A stretch of DNA of 40,961 nucleotides from an uncultured Bacteroidota bacterium (GTDB lineage Bacteria > Bacteroidota > Bacteroidia > Flavobacteriales > Flavobacteriaceae), in contig CACPPV010000011.1 of NCBI GenBank assembly GCA_902635895.1, forward strand, positions 1-40,961, read 5' to 3'. The notes beneath the pieces were generated by a model that was not told where the DNA came from, ran no database searches, and saw nothing but the letters and a program-made list of their open reading frames with translations. A program made the position numbers and the translations under genes. Below are positions 1 through 8,256 of this stretch, in pieces; within the stretch, counting starts at the first letter, position 1, and every line of letters starts with the position of its first letter.

Positions 1-1274
1 TGATTTATTTTCTCTAAAGCTAGATTTTTAATAACTTTTTTTGCTTTGAGCGAGGATAATGAAAGTCCAGAAATTTCTTTTTTTGAAATTATACTTTTCT
101 TAACTAAAGATTTTTTCTCAATTTTAATCGAACTGGAATTATTATTCTTGGCATCTGTTTTTTCAGGTTTTGATCCTAGATTTGATAATTCAGATTTACT
201 TAAGATTTTAACTTTTTTTTTTAGTTCAATATTATTTATCGAACACAATTTCATAAGGCAAATTTCTGTAAGTAGCCGTTGATTTTTACTGTTTTTATAT
301 TTGTAGCTGCACTCTTCACTCAAATTTATTGCAGACAATAAAAAATTATTTTCAATTTTATTAGACTGTTCTATGTATAGATTCTTTAGGTTAATGTTTT
401 GTTCCAATAATTTTTGACTTTCAGAGGATTTAGATATTAGTAAGTCTCTGAAGTGTATGCATAGACCATCAATAAAATGTTGACCATTGAAACCTTTATT
501 TATAATATCGTTAAAAAGTAAAAGACAACTAGTTATATCATTTTTTAAAATTAAATCTGTAGCCTTGAAATAAGTGTCATGATCTAAAATGTTTAAATTC
601 TTATAGGCTAATTCCTTTGTAATGTTCCCATCAGTAAAGTTAACTAGTCTATCAAATATCGATAATGCATCTCTTAAAGCACCATCGCATTTATTGGCTA
701 TCAAAAAAAGTGAATCTTCATCATAGGAAATATTTTCTTTTTTGGCTATTGATTCTAAATGATTTTTAATATCAATTATTTTTATTTTTTTAAAATCATA
801 AATTTGACAACGTGATAAGATAGTTGGGATAACCTTATGTTTTTCAGTGGTTGCAAGAATAAAAATTGCATATTTTGGAGGTTCTTCTAGTGTCTTTAAA
901 AATGCATTAAAAGCTTGTCCTGAAAGCATATGAACCTCATCGATTATATATACTTTATAATTTCCAGTTTGAGGAGGAATTCTTACTTGATCAATTAAAT
1001 TTCTAATGTCATCAACACCATTATTTGATGCTGCATCTAACTCAAAAATATTATAGGAATAGTCAATCGTTTGATCGACACCATTTATTTGTTTTGCCAG
1101 TATTCTTGCACAAGTTGTTTTTCCTACTCCTCTAGGTCCGCAGAACAACATCGCTTGAGGAAGCTGATTGTTTTGAATAGCATTCTCTAAAGTTTTAGTG
1201 ATTGAACTTTGGCCTACAACCTTTTCAAAACTACTTGGTCTATATTTTAAAGCAGATACTGTAAAATTTTCCAT
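1..1274 (-). CDS. dnaX: DNA polymerase III subunit gamma/tau (3'-truncated)
   Basis: Clamp-loader ATPase that loads the sliding clamp and organises the replisome. Reading back from ATG at 1274 gives 424 codons before the window edge, so the C-terminus is missing. The N-terminus fits the family closely (VSALKYRPSSF at residues 6-16). Walker A GPRGVGKTT is at 46-54, Walker B IDEVHML at 111-117 and the sensor SRC at 154-156. Between ARILAK (56-61) and FELDAAS (78-83) there are only about 17 residues and no cysteine cluster, so the four-Cys zinc module of the E. coli protein is absent. After about residue 340 the sequence becomes Ser/Lys-rich and of low complexity, as tau linkers are. A TAnnTTTG box lies five bases upstream of the ATG, implying almost no leader. 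Family assignment is very secure; I believe loss of the zinc module is common in flavobacteria, but that is from memory. Confidence 0.96.
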   Translation of the reverse strand, partial: MENFTVSALKYRPSSFEKVVGQSSITKTLENAIQNNQLPQAMLFCGPRGVGKTTCARILAKQINGVDQTIDYSYNIFELDAASNNGVDDIRNLIDQVRIPPQTGNYKVYIIDEVHMLSGQAFNAFLKTLEEPPKYAIFILATTEKHKVIPTILSRCQIYDFKKIKIIDIKNHLESIAKKENISYDEDSLFLIANKCDGALRDALSIFDRLVNFTDGNITKELAYKNLNILDHDTYFKATDLILKNDITSCLLLFNDIINKGFNGQHFIDGLCIHFRDLLISKSSESQKLLEQNINLKNLYIEQSNKIENNFLLSAINLSEECSYKYKNSKNQRLLTEICLMKLCSINNIELKKKVKILSKSELSNLGSKPEKTDAKNNNSSSIKIEKKSLVKKSIISKKEISGLSLSSLKAKKVIKNLALEKIN

Positions 1275-1279
1275 TGCTA

Positions 1280-1287
1280 CAAATATA
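1280..1287 (-). promoter_or_regulatory. dnaX promoter -7 element
   Basis: On the minus strand the octamer reads TATATTTG, an exact match to the Bacteroidetes -7 consensus TAnnTTTG. It ends five bases before the dnaX ATG. No TTG lies at the expected -33 distance. Start-site spacing inferred from the rnpB and tRNA-Pro promoters in this window would put transcription initiation at or next to the ATG. Confidence 0.55.
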
Positions 1288-1355
1288 AAAATACACTATA
1301 GATTTGGTATAATTTAAATATTTAATAATATTTTTTTATCAACATATTTTTAATT

Positions 1356-1363
1356 TATTTTTG
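1356..1363 (+). promoter_or_regulatory. rnpB promoter -7 element
   Basis: TATTTTTG matches TAnnTTTG exactly and ends five bases before the P1 helix of the RNase P RNA, which is the right distance for initiation at the RNA 5' end. No clear -33 TTG is visible at 17-23 bp. Confidence 0.6.
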
Positions 1364-1367
1364 CAGG

Positions 1368-1652
1368 AGCAGGCCTTCTTATCGCTTTTATTTTAAAAGA
1401 GGAAAGTCCGGACACCAAAGAGCATTATAGCGGGTAACACCCGTCACTATTTAAATAGAGGACAAGTGCAACAGAAAGAATGTACAGTTAGGCTGTAGTG
1501 AAATCATGTAAACTCTATAAGGTGAAACGTCACGTAAACCAACGCTTGAGAGCTGCTCGTTCAATGTTGGAGGGTGGGCGGTTTGAGCAAAATAGTAATA
1601 TTTTGTCTAGATAAATGATAAGACACGACAGAATCCGGCTTACGGCCTGCTT
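1368..1652 (+). ncRNA. rnpB: RNase P RNA (catalytic subunit)
   Basis: Ribozyme that trims tRNA 5' leaders. The 5' arm GCAGGCC (1369-1375) pairs exactly with GGCCTGC (1644-1650) to close helix P1. The universally conserved blocks are present: GAGGAAAGTCCGGACACC at about 1399-1416 on the 5' side and ACAGAATCCGGCTTA near the 3' end, which together build the P4 core. The GGTGAAACG-type internal block is also recognisable. A run of T directly follows P1 at 1651, so P1 plus the U-tract probably acts as terminator. At about 283 nt it is compact compared with the ~377 nt E. coli RNA, suggesting shortened peripheral helices. It converges on the wbqC-like gene, whose stop codon is only a few bases away. 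Confidence 0.95.
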
Positions 1653-1653
1653 T

Positions 1654-2259
1654 TTATTTTAAAAAAAATAGACTGTTTGGCCCTTCGTTAAAAATCAAAT
1701 CCATTATACTTAAATTATTTATAAATCCATTTTTTTCAGAAAAAACTTGAATGTATTTTTTTAGATTTATTTTTCTTTCAAGTTTATGGTTAATTAAGTG
1801 TCTTAAATCAATATCATCTACATATTTTTCATTGAACTTGGAAGAAATTTCAAAATGGATTTTAATATCTAACCAACTACATACTATTTCAAAAGTTTTG
1901 AAGTTTAACTGCAATAGATTATCAAACTTGTTATTAAACAAAACTTCAAGAGAATCTCTGTAGTATTCAAAATAGGGGGAGGAACTGTAAGCTGTTTTAA
2001 TAGATTTCCAATGGTTGTCTTGCCATTTAATTGAATTGTCTATAATGGAATCTTTTAAAGAGAATTTATTAATTGAATGTTTAATTGGAACTGTTAGTTT
2101 AAGAACTCCGTTGGCTGAATGAATAAAGGTTCTGTTTCTATAAGATTGCTTTTCATAATTTTGATGAATATCCCAAAAAATTTTAGAATTATAAATTTCC
2201 ATCCAGTTCGAAATAGGACCAAAATAGGGTGGGATGAGAATTTTTTTTTGAAGCTCCAA
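1654..2259 (-). CDS. WbqC-like family protein
   Basis: 201 residues. The N-terminal ILIPPYFGPISNW, DIHQNYEKQSYRNR (about 31-44) and LKLTVPIKH (about 53-61) are the recognisable WbqC-family signature (PF08889). The family is linked by context to polysaccharide biosynthesis and resembles N-acyl or amidotransferase-type proteins, but its reaction is not established. The start appears to be TTG (2257-2259, complement), three bases after the lepB stop; no ATG fits the conserved N-terminus. It is the last gene of the parA-parB-DUF5683-dapB-lepB block, a placement I recognise from Bacteroidetes genomes. Its 3' end abuts the RNase P RNA terminator, so the two transcripts converge with essentially no spacer. 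Family is fairly certain, function unknown. Confidence 0.85.
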   Translation of the reverse strand: MELQKKILIPPYFGPISNWMEIYNSKIFWDIHQNYEKQSYRNRTFIHSANGVLKLTVPIKHSINKFSLKDSIIDNSIKWQDNHWKSIKTAYSSSPYFEYYRDSLEVLFNNKFDNLLQLNFKTFEIVCSWLDIKIHFEISSKFNEKYVDDIDLRHLINHKLERKINLKKYIQVFSEKNGFINNLSIMDLIFNEGPNSLFFLK

Positions 2260-2262
2260 AGC

Positions 2263-3966
2263 TTAAACTTTTTTCTTCTTTCTTTTTTTAATTTCAGCAA
2301 AAATCAAATAAATTACTAATGCAATTAAAAAATGCCATCTGTAAGATTTTGGCTCACCATCTAAATTAACTGTTGTAAATACACGATTCCATCTAATTTT
2401 CCAGTTTTTGAAACCATCGTTAATCCCATCAATACTGAACCAAATAAAAACTGGCTTACCAACAATATGATCTTCTGGAACAAATCCCCAGCTTCTACTG
2501 TCCTCAGATTTATATCTATTATCTCCCATCATCCAATAATAATCTTGTTTAAAAGTATACTCAGATTTTATTTCACCATTAATTATGATATTATCATTAG
2601 AGTCAATTGACAAACTATTTTTTTCATAATCTCGAATAGCTTTTTTATAAACAGAAAGATTGGATTTGTTTAATTTGATAGTTTGATTTTTTGAGGGTAT
2701 TATAATTGGACCAAAATTATCTTCGTTCCAATTGAATTTTATATCATTAGGAAAGAACGCTGTATTGTATGACTTTGTTGTCTTATAATTCCTTTTTATG
2801 CTATCTACAATATTAGATGTTCTAATTGTTTCTGCTTCTTTTTCAGTTAAAAACAAATTGACCTTTTTGTCAGTAATTTCAACCATTGAAATTCTTAATT
2901 TTAATCTAGTTTCATATGGAATTCCTGAAGATTTAGTTAATACAACAAAATTATCAGGATTATTATCGATTAAAGAAATTAAATACGGTCTTATGCCTTC
3001 AAATTTTGACTGAGTTATGTCCTCAATCTTAAATTTTCTTTGAACATCCTTAATGCCAATTTCTAATAATTTTGATGAGGAAACTCCTTTGTTATTGTAA
3101 ACTGTGTAATTAAAAATTGGTTTTGCTCTAAATGGCATTTTACTTTTTTCGCCATTAATGTAAATCTTACCATTAATTATTTCAAGAGTATCAGATGGAA
3201 TTCCAACACATCTTTTTACATAGTTTGATTTTTTATCAATTGGTTTTTTTACCCCTTTCTCTTTAACAAAAAATTTTCTCACAGTATCTGCAGGCCAATT
3301 AAATGTTACAATTTCATTTCGCTTGATATTTTGAAATCCTGGTAGTCTAAAATATGGTATTTGAGGTTTATTTAAATAGGATCTTATACCAGTTCCTACT
3401 ATTGTGTCATGAACCATAGGGAAAGAAACCGCTGTTTGAGGAGCTCTTGCTCCATAATGGAATTTACTTACAAATAAAAAATCACCAATAAGTAAGGATT
3501 TTTCTAGAGAACCTGTAGGAATAATATAAGGTTGAATAAAATATGTATGAACAAAAGTGGCTAATACAACTGCGAATATTATAGAACTGATCCATTCACC
3601 AAAAGCTGTTTTAGGATTTAAACTTCTATCCTTTAGATAATTTATTTCAGAAGAATAATTTATTGAATACAGAAATAGTCCAAATGTAAATATTGTCAAT
3701 AAGGTATCAGTGATGGAGTTTTTTCCAAAACTTCGAGCAGTTTCTACCCAAACAACAGGAAAGATAAGCAGGTTTATAATGGGAATAAATAATAAAATTA
3801 CCCACCACCCAGGTCTTCTTATTATTTTCATAAGTATAATTGCATTATATATTGGAAAAAATGCCAAACTAGGATTATAACCAGCAGATTTATAAAGTTT
3901 CCATGTTCCTAGTCCATGAACAAATTGAATAATTATAAAAAATATTAACCACTCAAAAATTGTCAT
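2263..3966 (-). CDS. lepB: signal peptidase I, long Bacteroidetes form
   Basis: Inner-membrane serine protease that removes signal peptides from exported proteins. The catalytic serine is Ser153 in PTGSLEKSLLIGDF, preceded by the transmembrane anchor at about 125-145. The general base is Lys251 in YVKRCVGIPSD. The C-terminal box MMGDNRYKSEDSRSWG is intact. At 567 residues it is far longer than E. coli LepB (324). The extra length comes from two or three N-terminal hydrophobic segments (about 5-20, 35-75, 85-105), a roughly 200-residue insertion before the MMGDN box, and a C-terminal hydrophobic segment with a lysine-rich tail. This architecture is typical of the phylum. The gene lies two bases from dapB and three from the wbqC-like gene, within one operon. 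Confidence 0.96.
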   Translation of the reverse strand: MTIFEWLIFFIIIQFVHGLGTWKLYKSAGYNPSLAFFPIYNAIILMKIIRRPGWWVILLFIPIINLLIFPVVWVETARSFGKNSITDTLLTIFTFGLFLYSINYSSEINYLKDRSLNPKTAFGEWISSIIFAVVLATFVHTYFIQPYIIPTGSLEKSLLIGDFLFVSKFHYGARAPQTAVSFPMVHDTIVGTGIRSYLNKPQIPYFRLPGFQNIKRNEIVTFNWPADTVRKFFVKEKGVKKPIDKKSNYVKRCVGIPSDTLEIINGKIYINGEKSKMPFRAKPIFNYTVYNNKGVSSSKLLEIGIKDVQRKFKIEDITQSKFEGIRPYLISLIDNNPDNFVVLTKSSGIPYETRLKLRISMVEITDKKVNLFLTEKEAETIRTSNIVDSIKRNYKTTKSYNTAFFPNDIKFNWNEDNFGPIIIPSKNQTIKLNKSNLSVYKKAIRDYEKNSLSIDSNDNIIINGEIKSEYTFKQDYYWMMGDNRYKSEDSRSWGFVPEDHIVGKPVFIWFSIDGINDGFKNWKIRWNRVFTTVNLDGEPKSYRWHFLIALVIYLIFAEIKKRKKKKV

Positions 3967-3968
3967 AA

Positions 3969-4683
3969 TTAAAAATTAAGGTTTGGGTCTTTAATTACAT
4001 CTGACATGTTGAAAACACCTTTTTTGTCAATAATCCATTCAGCTGCTACAACTGCTCCAAGAGCAAAACCTTTTCTGTTGTGAGCGCTATGCTTTATTTC
4101 GATTGAATCAATTTCTGAGCTGTAAGTAACCGAATGAGTTCCAGGCACATTAGCTTTTCTTAACGATTCTATTTCAATTTCTGAAGTATTATTTTTTTCA
4201 AAAGTCCAACTTAGGTATTTTGAATTGTTGATTATGTCTTCCGCAATGGTTATGGCAGTTCCACTAGGTTTGTCTAATTTCTCAGTATGATGTGTTTCAC
4301 TAATTTTTAATTCATAATCTTTATGACTGGAAATTAGTTTTGCTAATTTTTTATTTAAATCGAAAAATAAATTAACACCTAGGCTGTAGTTTGAGGAATA
4401 CAAAAAAAGAGGTGTTGGTTTTTTTTGAAAATTCTACAATTTTTTCATAATCATCAAGCCAACCTGTAGTGCCACAAATTATTGGGACTGATGAATTTAA
4501 TGCAAGTTTTATATTATCTACAGCTGAATCTGGAGTGCTAAAATTAATAGCCACATCTACATTATCAATTGAGGTTACAGTGTCATTTTTATCTTTAATT
4601 ATTGATATGGAATGTCCTCTTTCAATAGAAATTTTTTCAATTTCTTTACCCATTTTACCGTAACCTAATAAAGCTATTCTCAT
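3969..4683 (-). CDS. dapB: 4-hydroxy-tetrahydrodipicolinate reductase, interrupted by a frameshift
   Basis: NAD(P)H-dependent step of lysine/diaminopimelate synthesis. The N-terminal part (ATG at 4683) shows the nucleotide fold ALLGYGKMG and the CGTTGW motif. The C-terminal part carries the catalytic ETHHTEKLDKPSGTA block and NYSLGVNLFF. The two halves are in different frames: the first runs to a stop at about 4372, and the second is open to 3969 but has no credible start. The shift falls in a T7 tract (A7 on the plus strand at 4402-4408). Removing one T restores NTSFLYSSNYSLGVN across the join and gives a normal 237-residue protein. Everything else is intact, so a homopolymer assembly error, a very recent mutation, or slippage-based expression are all possible. 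It is spaced 2 bp from both neighbours. Confidence 0.9.
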
Positions 4684-4685
4684 TT

Positions 4686-5222
4686 TTAAAAATTCAAATT
4701 TAATGATATTCCAATTGATTGTTCATAAAATTCAATATCATTATTGATATAGGGTTTGATTGTTAGAGATTCATTTACGTTATATTGTTTTAAATGGGCA
4801 TCTATATTAGCATCTAAAATATTTAAAATGTAAAATCCAACAATAAAAACCATTGATAAATCTCTATTTTTTTTATGAAATTCAGCCCCATCTAAAAGTC
4901 TATCGTCATCAAGAATTAAATTTTGATATGGATCGTTTTTATAGCCAGCTTTTCTACTTTTGTAAGCATTTCTATAATCCCAATATTTTTTTTGATTAAA
5001 ATCGTAAGAATATACAGAGGTGCCAATTGCAGCGTATACAATAGGTATTTTCCAATATTTTTTATTAAAACCTTGACCTAAACCAGGAAGAACAGCGGAG
5101 TAAAATGCAGCTTTTGAGGGTGCTGTTGGATCTAACTTGTCAAAATCAATTTCTTGATCTTGAGCATAACTTTTTAATGAAATAACAAGAGCAATTATTG
5201 ATATAATAAAATTAATTTTCAC
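4686..5222 (-). CDS. DUF5683 domain-containing membrane protein
   Basis: 178 residues with a signal peptide (about 1-20, cleaved near SYAQD). The DUF5683 core is visible: SKAAFYSAVLPGLGQGFN (37-54), then KYWKIPIVYAAIG and SYDFNQKKYWDYRNAYK. A second hydrophobic stretch (DLSMVFIVGFYILNILDANIDAHL, written here only as positions about 122-144) is probably membrane-embedded. Function is unknown; proteins of this type sit between parB and dapB in many Bacteroidetes, which suggests a cell-envelope role. The start is GTG (5220-5222, complement) inside the last codons of parB (11 bp overlap), consistent with translational coupling. Family call is confident. Confidence 0.85.
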   Translation of the reverse strand: MKINFIISIIALVISLKSYAQDQEIDFDKLDPTAPSKAAFYSAVLPGLGQGFNKKYWKIPIVYAAIGTSVYSYDFNQKKYWDYRNAYKSRKAGYKNDPYQNLILDDDRLLDGAEFHKKNRDLSMVFIVGFYILNILDANIDAHLKQYNVNESLTIKPYINNDIEFYEQSIGISLNLNF

Positions 5223-6105
5223 CAGAAATAATCTTTATGATTCTTTTATATTCATCAATATCATTAAATGGAATTGAAACTGTCCCCTTGTTATTGGATT
5301 TTAACGATATTTTAACTTCAGTTTTTAATTTTTTATTTAAAAAACTCAAGTCCTTTTGAAAATTTGAGGGAAGATTTTGTTTTTTTAAAGGATATTTTTT
5401 TTGCTGATTGTTTGAAATTAAATTTTCAGTTTGTCTTACTGATAGAGTATCTGAAACAATTGTTTTATATATTTTTAATTGATTTTCAATATTTTCCACT
5501 GAAGCAAGAGCTCTTCCATGCCCCATTGAAATAAAACCATCTCTTATTCCAGTTTGTATAATAGGATCTAATTTTAATAATCTCAAATAATTTGAAACGG
5601 TTGATCTTTTCTTTCCTACTCTTTTGCTTAAATCTTCTTGTGAAAGCATAACCTCTTCAATTAATCTTTGATAACACAAAGCTATTTCGATAGGATCTAA
5701 GTTTTTTCTTTGAATATTTTCAACCAGTGCCATTTCAAGCGATTGTTGATCGTTGGCAATTCTTACATAGGCAGGAATAGTTTTTAAATTTAATGATGAT
5801 ATAGCTCTAAATCTTCTTTCTCCAGAAATTATTTCATATGATTTAAATCCTGTTTTTCTAACAGTTATTGGCTGTATTATTCCTAGTTCATTAATTGAGT
5901 TTGATAGTTCAATTATTTTTTCTTCTTCAAAATTTGTTCTAGGCTGAAATGGATTTACCTTAATTTGATTTATTGGCAGATCTATAATATTTCCAATTAA
6001 TTTATCAGCATTTGTATCATTAATAGAATTAATGTCTTTGGCTGGATCGTTTAATAGAGCTGAAAGCCCTCTTCCTAAAGATTGTTTTTTATATGCTTTT
6101 GCCAT
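5212..6105 (-). CDS. parB: chromosome partitioning protein ParB/Spo0J
   Basis: CTP-dependent DNA clamp that binds parS and works with ParA in origin segregation. The order is classic: an N-terminal ParA-contact region KQSLGRGLSALL (7-18), the CTPase/ParB-N domain with NPFQPR (51-56) and the arginine patch GERRFR (95-100), a helix-turn-helix around 135-165 (LSKRVGKKRSTVSNYLRLL), and a short C-terminal dimerisation region. The 297-residue length is normal. The gene starts directly after the parA stop and overlaps the DUF5683 gene by 11 bp. I did not notice a parS-like 16-bp palindrome in the window. Confidence 0.97.
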   Translation of the reverse strand: MAKAYKKQSLGRGLSALLNDPAKDINSINDTNADKLIGNIIDLPINQIKVNPFQPRTNFEEEKIIELSNSINELGIIQPITVRKTGFKSYEIISGERRFRAISSLNLKTIPAYVRIANDQQSLEMALVENIQRKNLDPIEIALCYQRLIEEVMLSQEDLSKRVGKKRSTVSNYLRLLKLDPIIQTGIRDGFISMGHGRALASVENIENQLKIYKTIVSDTLSVRQTENLISNNQQKKYPLKKQNLPSNFQKDLSFLNKKLKTEVKISLKSNNKGTVSIPFNDIDEYKRIIKIISGEN

Positions 6106-6870
6106 TTATTTATTTTTATTAATAAGCTCATGAGCTAGTTTAATATAATTTTTTGCTCCTCTACTAGTGGAGTCGTAATCAATAATGTTTTTACCGTGGC
6201 TTGGAGCCTCTCCTAGTTTAACATTCCTTTGTATTATAGTCTTAAAGACCATATTATGAAAATGTTTTCTAACTTCTTCAACAACTTGATTAGAGAGTCT
6301 AAGTCTTGAGTCATACATTGTTAGAAGAAGTCCTTCGATGTTTAAGTTTGGATTATGAATTTTTTGTATGCTTTTAATGGTATTCAATAATTTACCAAGA
6401 CCCTCTAAGGCAAAATATTCACATTGAATAGGTATTATTACTGAGTCAGATGCAGTTAGGGCATTCAATGTAATTAATCCAAGAGAAGGAGCGCAATCAA
6501 TTACTATAAAATCATAATTATTTTTAATAGCATTTAATGCTTCTTTAAGCATAAATTCTCTATTGTTATGATTTACAAGCTCAATTTCAATAGCGACCAA
6601 ATCAATATTAGAGGGGATAATATCTAAGTTTGGGGTAGAGGTAGGTACAATAATTTTGTCAACTTTTTGTGTGTGTTCTAATAAATGATAAGAAGAGAAT
6701 TCAACTTTATTAGTGTCTATTCCAATTCCAGATGTAGCATTAGCTTGAGGATCCAAATCAACTAATAGAACTTTTTTTTCTAATATGCCTAGAGATGCAG
6801 AAAGATTCAGAGCTGTAGTAGTTTTCCCTACACCACCTTTTTGATTTGAAACTGCAATTACTTTACTCAT
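6106..6870 (-). CDS. parA: chromosome partitioning ATPase ParA/Soj
   Basis: Deviant-Walker ATPase that moves ParB-parS complexes over the nucleoid. The P-loop KGGVGKTT is at residues 11-18 with the signature lysine, LLVDLDPQANAT follows at about 36-47, and the switch VIDCAPSLG at about 121-129. The length (254) is standard. I chose ATG at 6870; a TTG one codon upstream is in frame but unnecessary. It is separated by 70 bp from the ftsB-like gene upstream, the largest gap in this gene block, so a separate promoter is possible although no clear TAnnTTTG box is seen. Confidence 0.97.
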   Translation of the reverse strand: MSKVIAVSNQKGGVGKTTTALNLSASLGILEKKVLLVDLDPQANATSGIGIDTNKVEFSSYHLLEHTQKVDKIIVPTSTPNLDIIPSNIDLVAIEIELVNHNNREFMLKEALNAIKNNYDFIVIDCAPSLGLITLNALTASDSVIIPIQCEYFALEGLGKLLNTIKSIQKIHNPNLNIEGLLLTMYDSRLRLSNQVVEEVRKHFHNMVFKTIIQRNVKLGEAPSHGKNIIDYDSTSRGAKNYIKLAHELINKNK

Positions 6871-6940
6871 CAAATAAAATTTATTTTAAAAATACAATTT
6901 TTTAATGTCAGAAAACGGAAGAGAATTCGGATTTTGTTAA

Positions 6941-7276
6941 CTAGTTTTTAATACTGTCTTTGTATTCTAAAATAAATATTTCTTCACCATCTTTTTTCAT
7001 AAAAAATTTTTCTCTTGCAAAGGCTTCATATTTATCTAAATCTTTTAAATCATCAATAAATTTTTGATCTTTAATAATCTCTTGCTGTAAATTTTCTTTT
7101 TTAATTTTCAGTTCCTCAATCTCAGAATTTAATTTACTATGAAAAAGATAAGAGTTGGTGTCTATAAATAACATCCAAATAATAAAAATAAAACTCACAA
7201 TTATGTAAAAATTAGTAAATGTTTTTACGTATTTATTAGATCTGATTTTTTTAATAAATGAATTAAAGGATTTCAT
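6941..7276 (-). CDS. FtsB/DivIC-family septum formation initiator
   Basis: Small bitopic division protein expected to pair with FtsL-like partners in the septal FtsQLB complex. About 111 residues: a basic cytoplasmic N-terminus, one transmembrane helix at about 22-42 (FYIIVSFIFIIWMLF), and a periplasmic coiled coil at about 48-85 (LNSEIEELKIKKENLQQEI). It ends with the family-typical ARE-FFMKKDGEEIF region. I chose ATG at 7276; a TTG one codon upstream also exists. It overlaps the end of the uridine kinase gene by 14 bp, and this udk-ftsB pairing is one I recognise from flavobacteria. FtsB and DivIC cannot be told apart on sequence alone. Confidence 0.88.
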   Translation of the reverse strand: MKSFNSFIKKIRSNKYVKTFTNFYIIVSFIFIIWMLFIDTNSYLFHSKLNSEIEELKIKKENLQQEIIKDQKFIDDLKDLDKYEAFAREKFFMKKDGEEIFILEYKDSIKN

Positions 7277-7859
7277 CAATTTTTTCTATAATTTTTTTAA
7301 AGTTTATACTATTTGCATTCATGATTAAATCAGAGTGTTTTTTTGATGGTTCTATAAATTTTTCATACATAGGTTCAACCATATCAAAATAACGTTTTTT
7401 TATTTCTTCAATAGATCTGTTTCTTTCTTTAGTATCTCTTTTAGTTCGTCTTTTAAGCCTTGTTTTTGAATCAAGATCTAAAAAAAACTTATAATCAAAT
7501 AATTTAATCAAATCATCGTTGCAATAAACATGAAGTCCTTCAACAATAATAATTTTTTTTGGTAATACTATTTTTGTTTTTTTTAGTCTTTTATGAGTTT
7601 TGTATGAGTATACAGGTTCTTTAATTTTTTGATTGTTTTTTAGTTTTTTTAAATTTTTTACAAGAAGTTCAAAGTCAATTGAATCTGGATGATCAAAATT
7701 AATCTTCGAACGTTCTTTAAAATTTAATAAAGAATGATCTTTGTAATAAGAATCTGAAACAATACAAACCACACCGATTTTTGAGAAATATGATTTAATT
7801 TGTTTTGCAAGAGTGCTTTTTCCCGAAGCTGTTCCACCACAAATACCAATTAAAGGCAT
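7263..7859 (-). CDS. udk: uridine kinase
   Basis: Pyrimidine-salvage kinase converting uridine or cytidine to the monophosphate. The P-loop GICGGTASGKST is at residues 5-16. DSYYKDHS (36-43) and the NFDHPDS box (54-60) bind substrate, and EGLHVY (108-113) and the RxxRR-type lid RRTKRDTKER follow. At 198 residues it is the usual length. Family members include phosphoribulokinase-like proteins, but DSYYKD and FDHPDS point to uridine kinase. It starts one base before the cytochrome c stop region and overlaps the ftsB-like gene. Confidence 0.93.
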   Translation of the reverse strand: MPLIGICGGTASGKSTLAKQIKSYFSKIGVVCIVSDSYYKDHSLLNFKERSKINFDHPDSIDFELLVKNLKKLKNNQKIKEPVYSYKTHKRLKKTKIVLPKKIIIVEGLHVYCNDDLIKLFDYKFFLDLDSKTRLKRRTKRDTKERNRSIEEIKKRYFDMVEPMYEKFIEPSKKHSDLIMNANSINFKKIIEKIDEIL

Positions 7860-7860
7860 A

Positions 7861-8256
7861 TTATTTTTTTAAACTTTTAACGTATTTTTCGTCAATTATT
7901 TTATCGTATTTATTTCCCCAAGTATTTAAAGTGTAATTCATTATATCAGCAATTTCATCATCATAGAGACCCATTTTTTCCATTCTAGAATTGTATTTTA
8001 CTCCATTAACAATTATTTCTCCATCAATTCCTCCAAATTTTAAAGCTTTAATACTTTCTTCCATATGATTAAATAAAAAATCAGATTTTGCAATTGGGGG
8101 AATGATTCCTTTTTGACCTTTACCATCAGGCATATGACACCTAACACAAAAGTCTTCGTATAATAATCTTCCTCTTTCAATTGATTCAGTTATTTTAATA
8201 TCTTGAGATAAGATAATAAATGGCAACAACAGAAATACAAAATTTAAAATTTTCAT
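7861..8256 (-). CDS. class I cytochrome c, periplasmic
   Basis: 131 residues with a signal peptide (1-18, cleaved near ILSQ). One c-type haem site, CVRCH, is at 37-41, and a probable distal Met lies in SRMEKMGLYDDE near residue 94. It is followed by DIMNYTLNTWGN, a typical C-terminal helix of small mono-haem cytochromes. It overlaps the upstream dehydrogenase by four bases (ATGA), so the two are translationally coupled. The natural inference is that it accepts electrons from that PQQ-type dehydrogenase and passes them to the terminal oxidase. The PPIAKSDFL block is common in cytochromes fused or adjacent to PQQ sugar dehydrogenases. Confidence 0.9.
   Translation of the reverse strand: MKILNFVFLLLPFIILSQDIKITESIERGRLLYEDFCVRCHMPDGKGQKGIIPPIAKSDFLFNHMEESIKALKFGGIDGEIIVNGVKYNSRMEKMGLYDDEIADIMNYTLNTWGNKYDKIIDEKYVKSLKK

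Noticed and set aside
46-282. Plus-strand open frame of 78 codons at the window start
   Set aside because: It is the complement of the Ser/Lys-rich tau region of dnaX; its hydrophobic-looking product is a shadow effect.
1530-1545. parS-like GTGAAACGTCACGTAAAC inside the window near parAB
   Set aside because: It is within the conserved core of RNase P RNA and does not form the required 16-bp palindrome.
4469-4663. Plus-strand frame over dapB
   Set aside because: Shadow of the N-terminal half of dapB, which has intact cofactor motifs on the minus strand.
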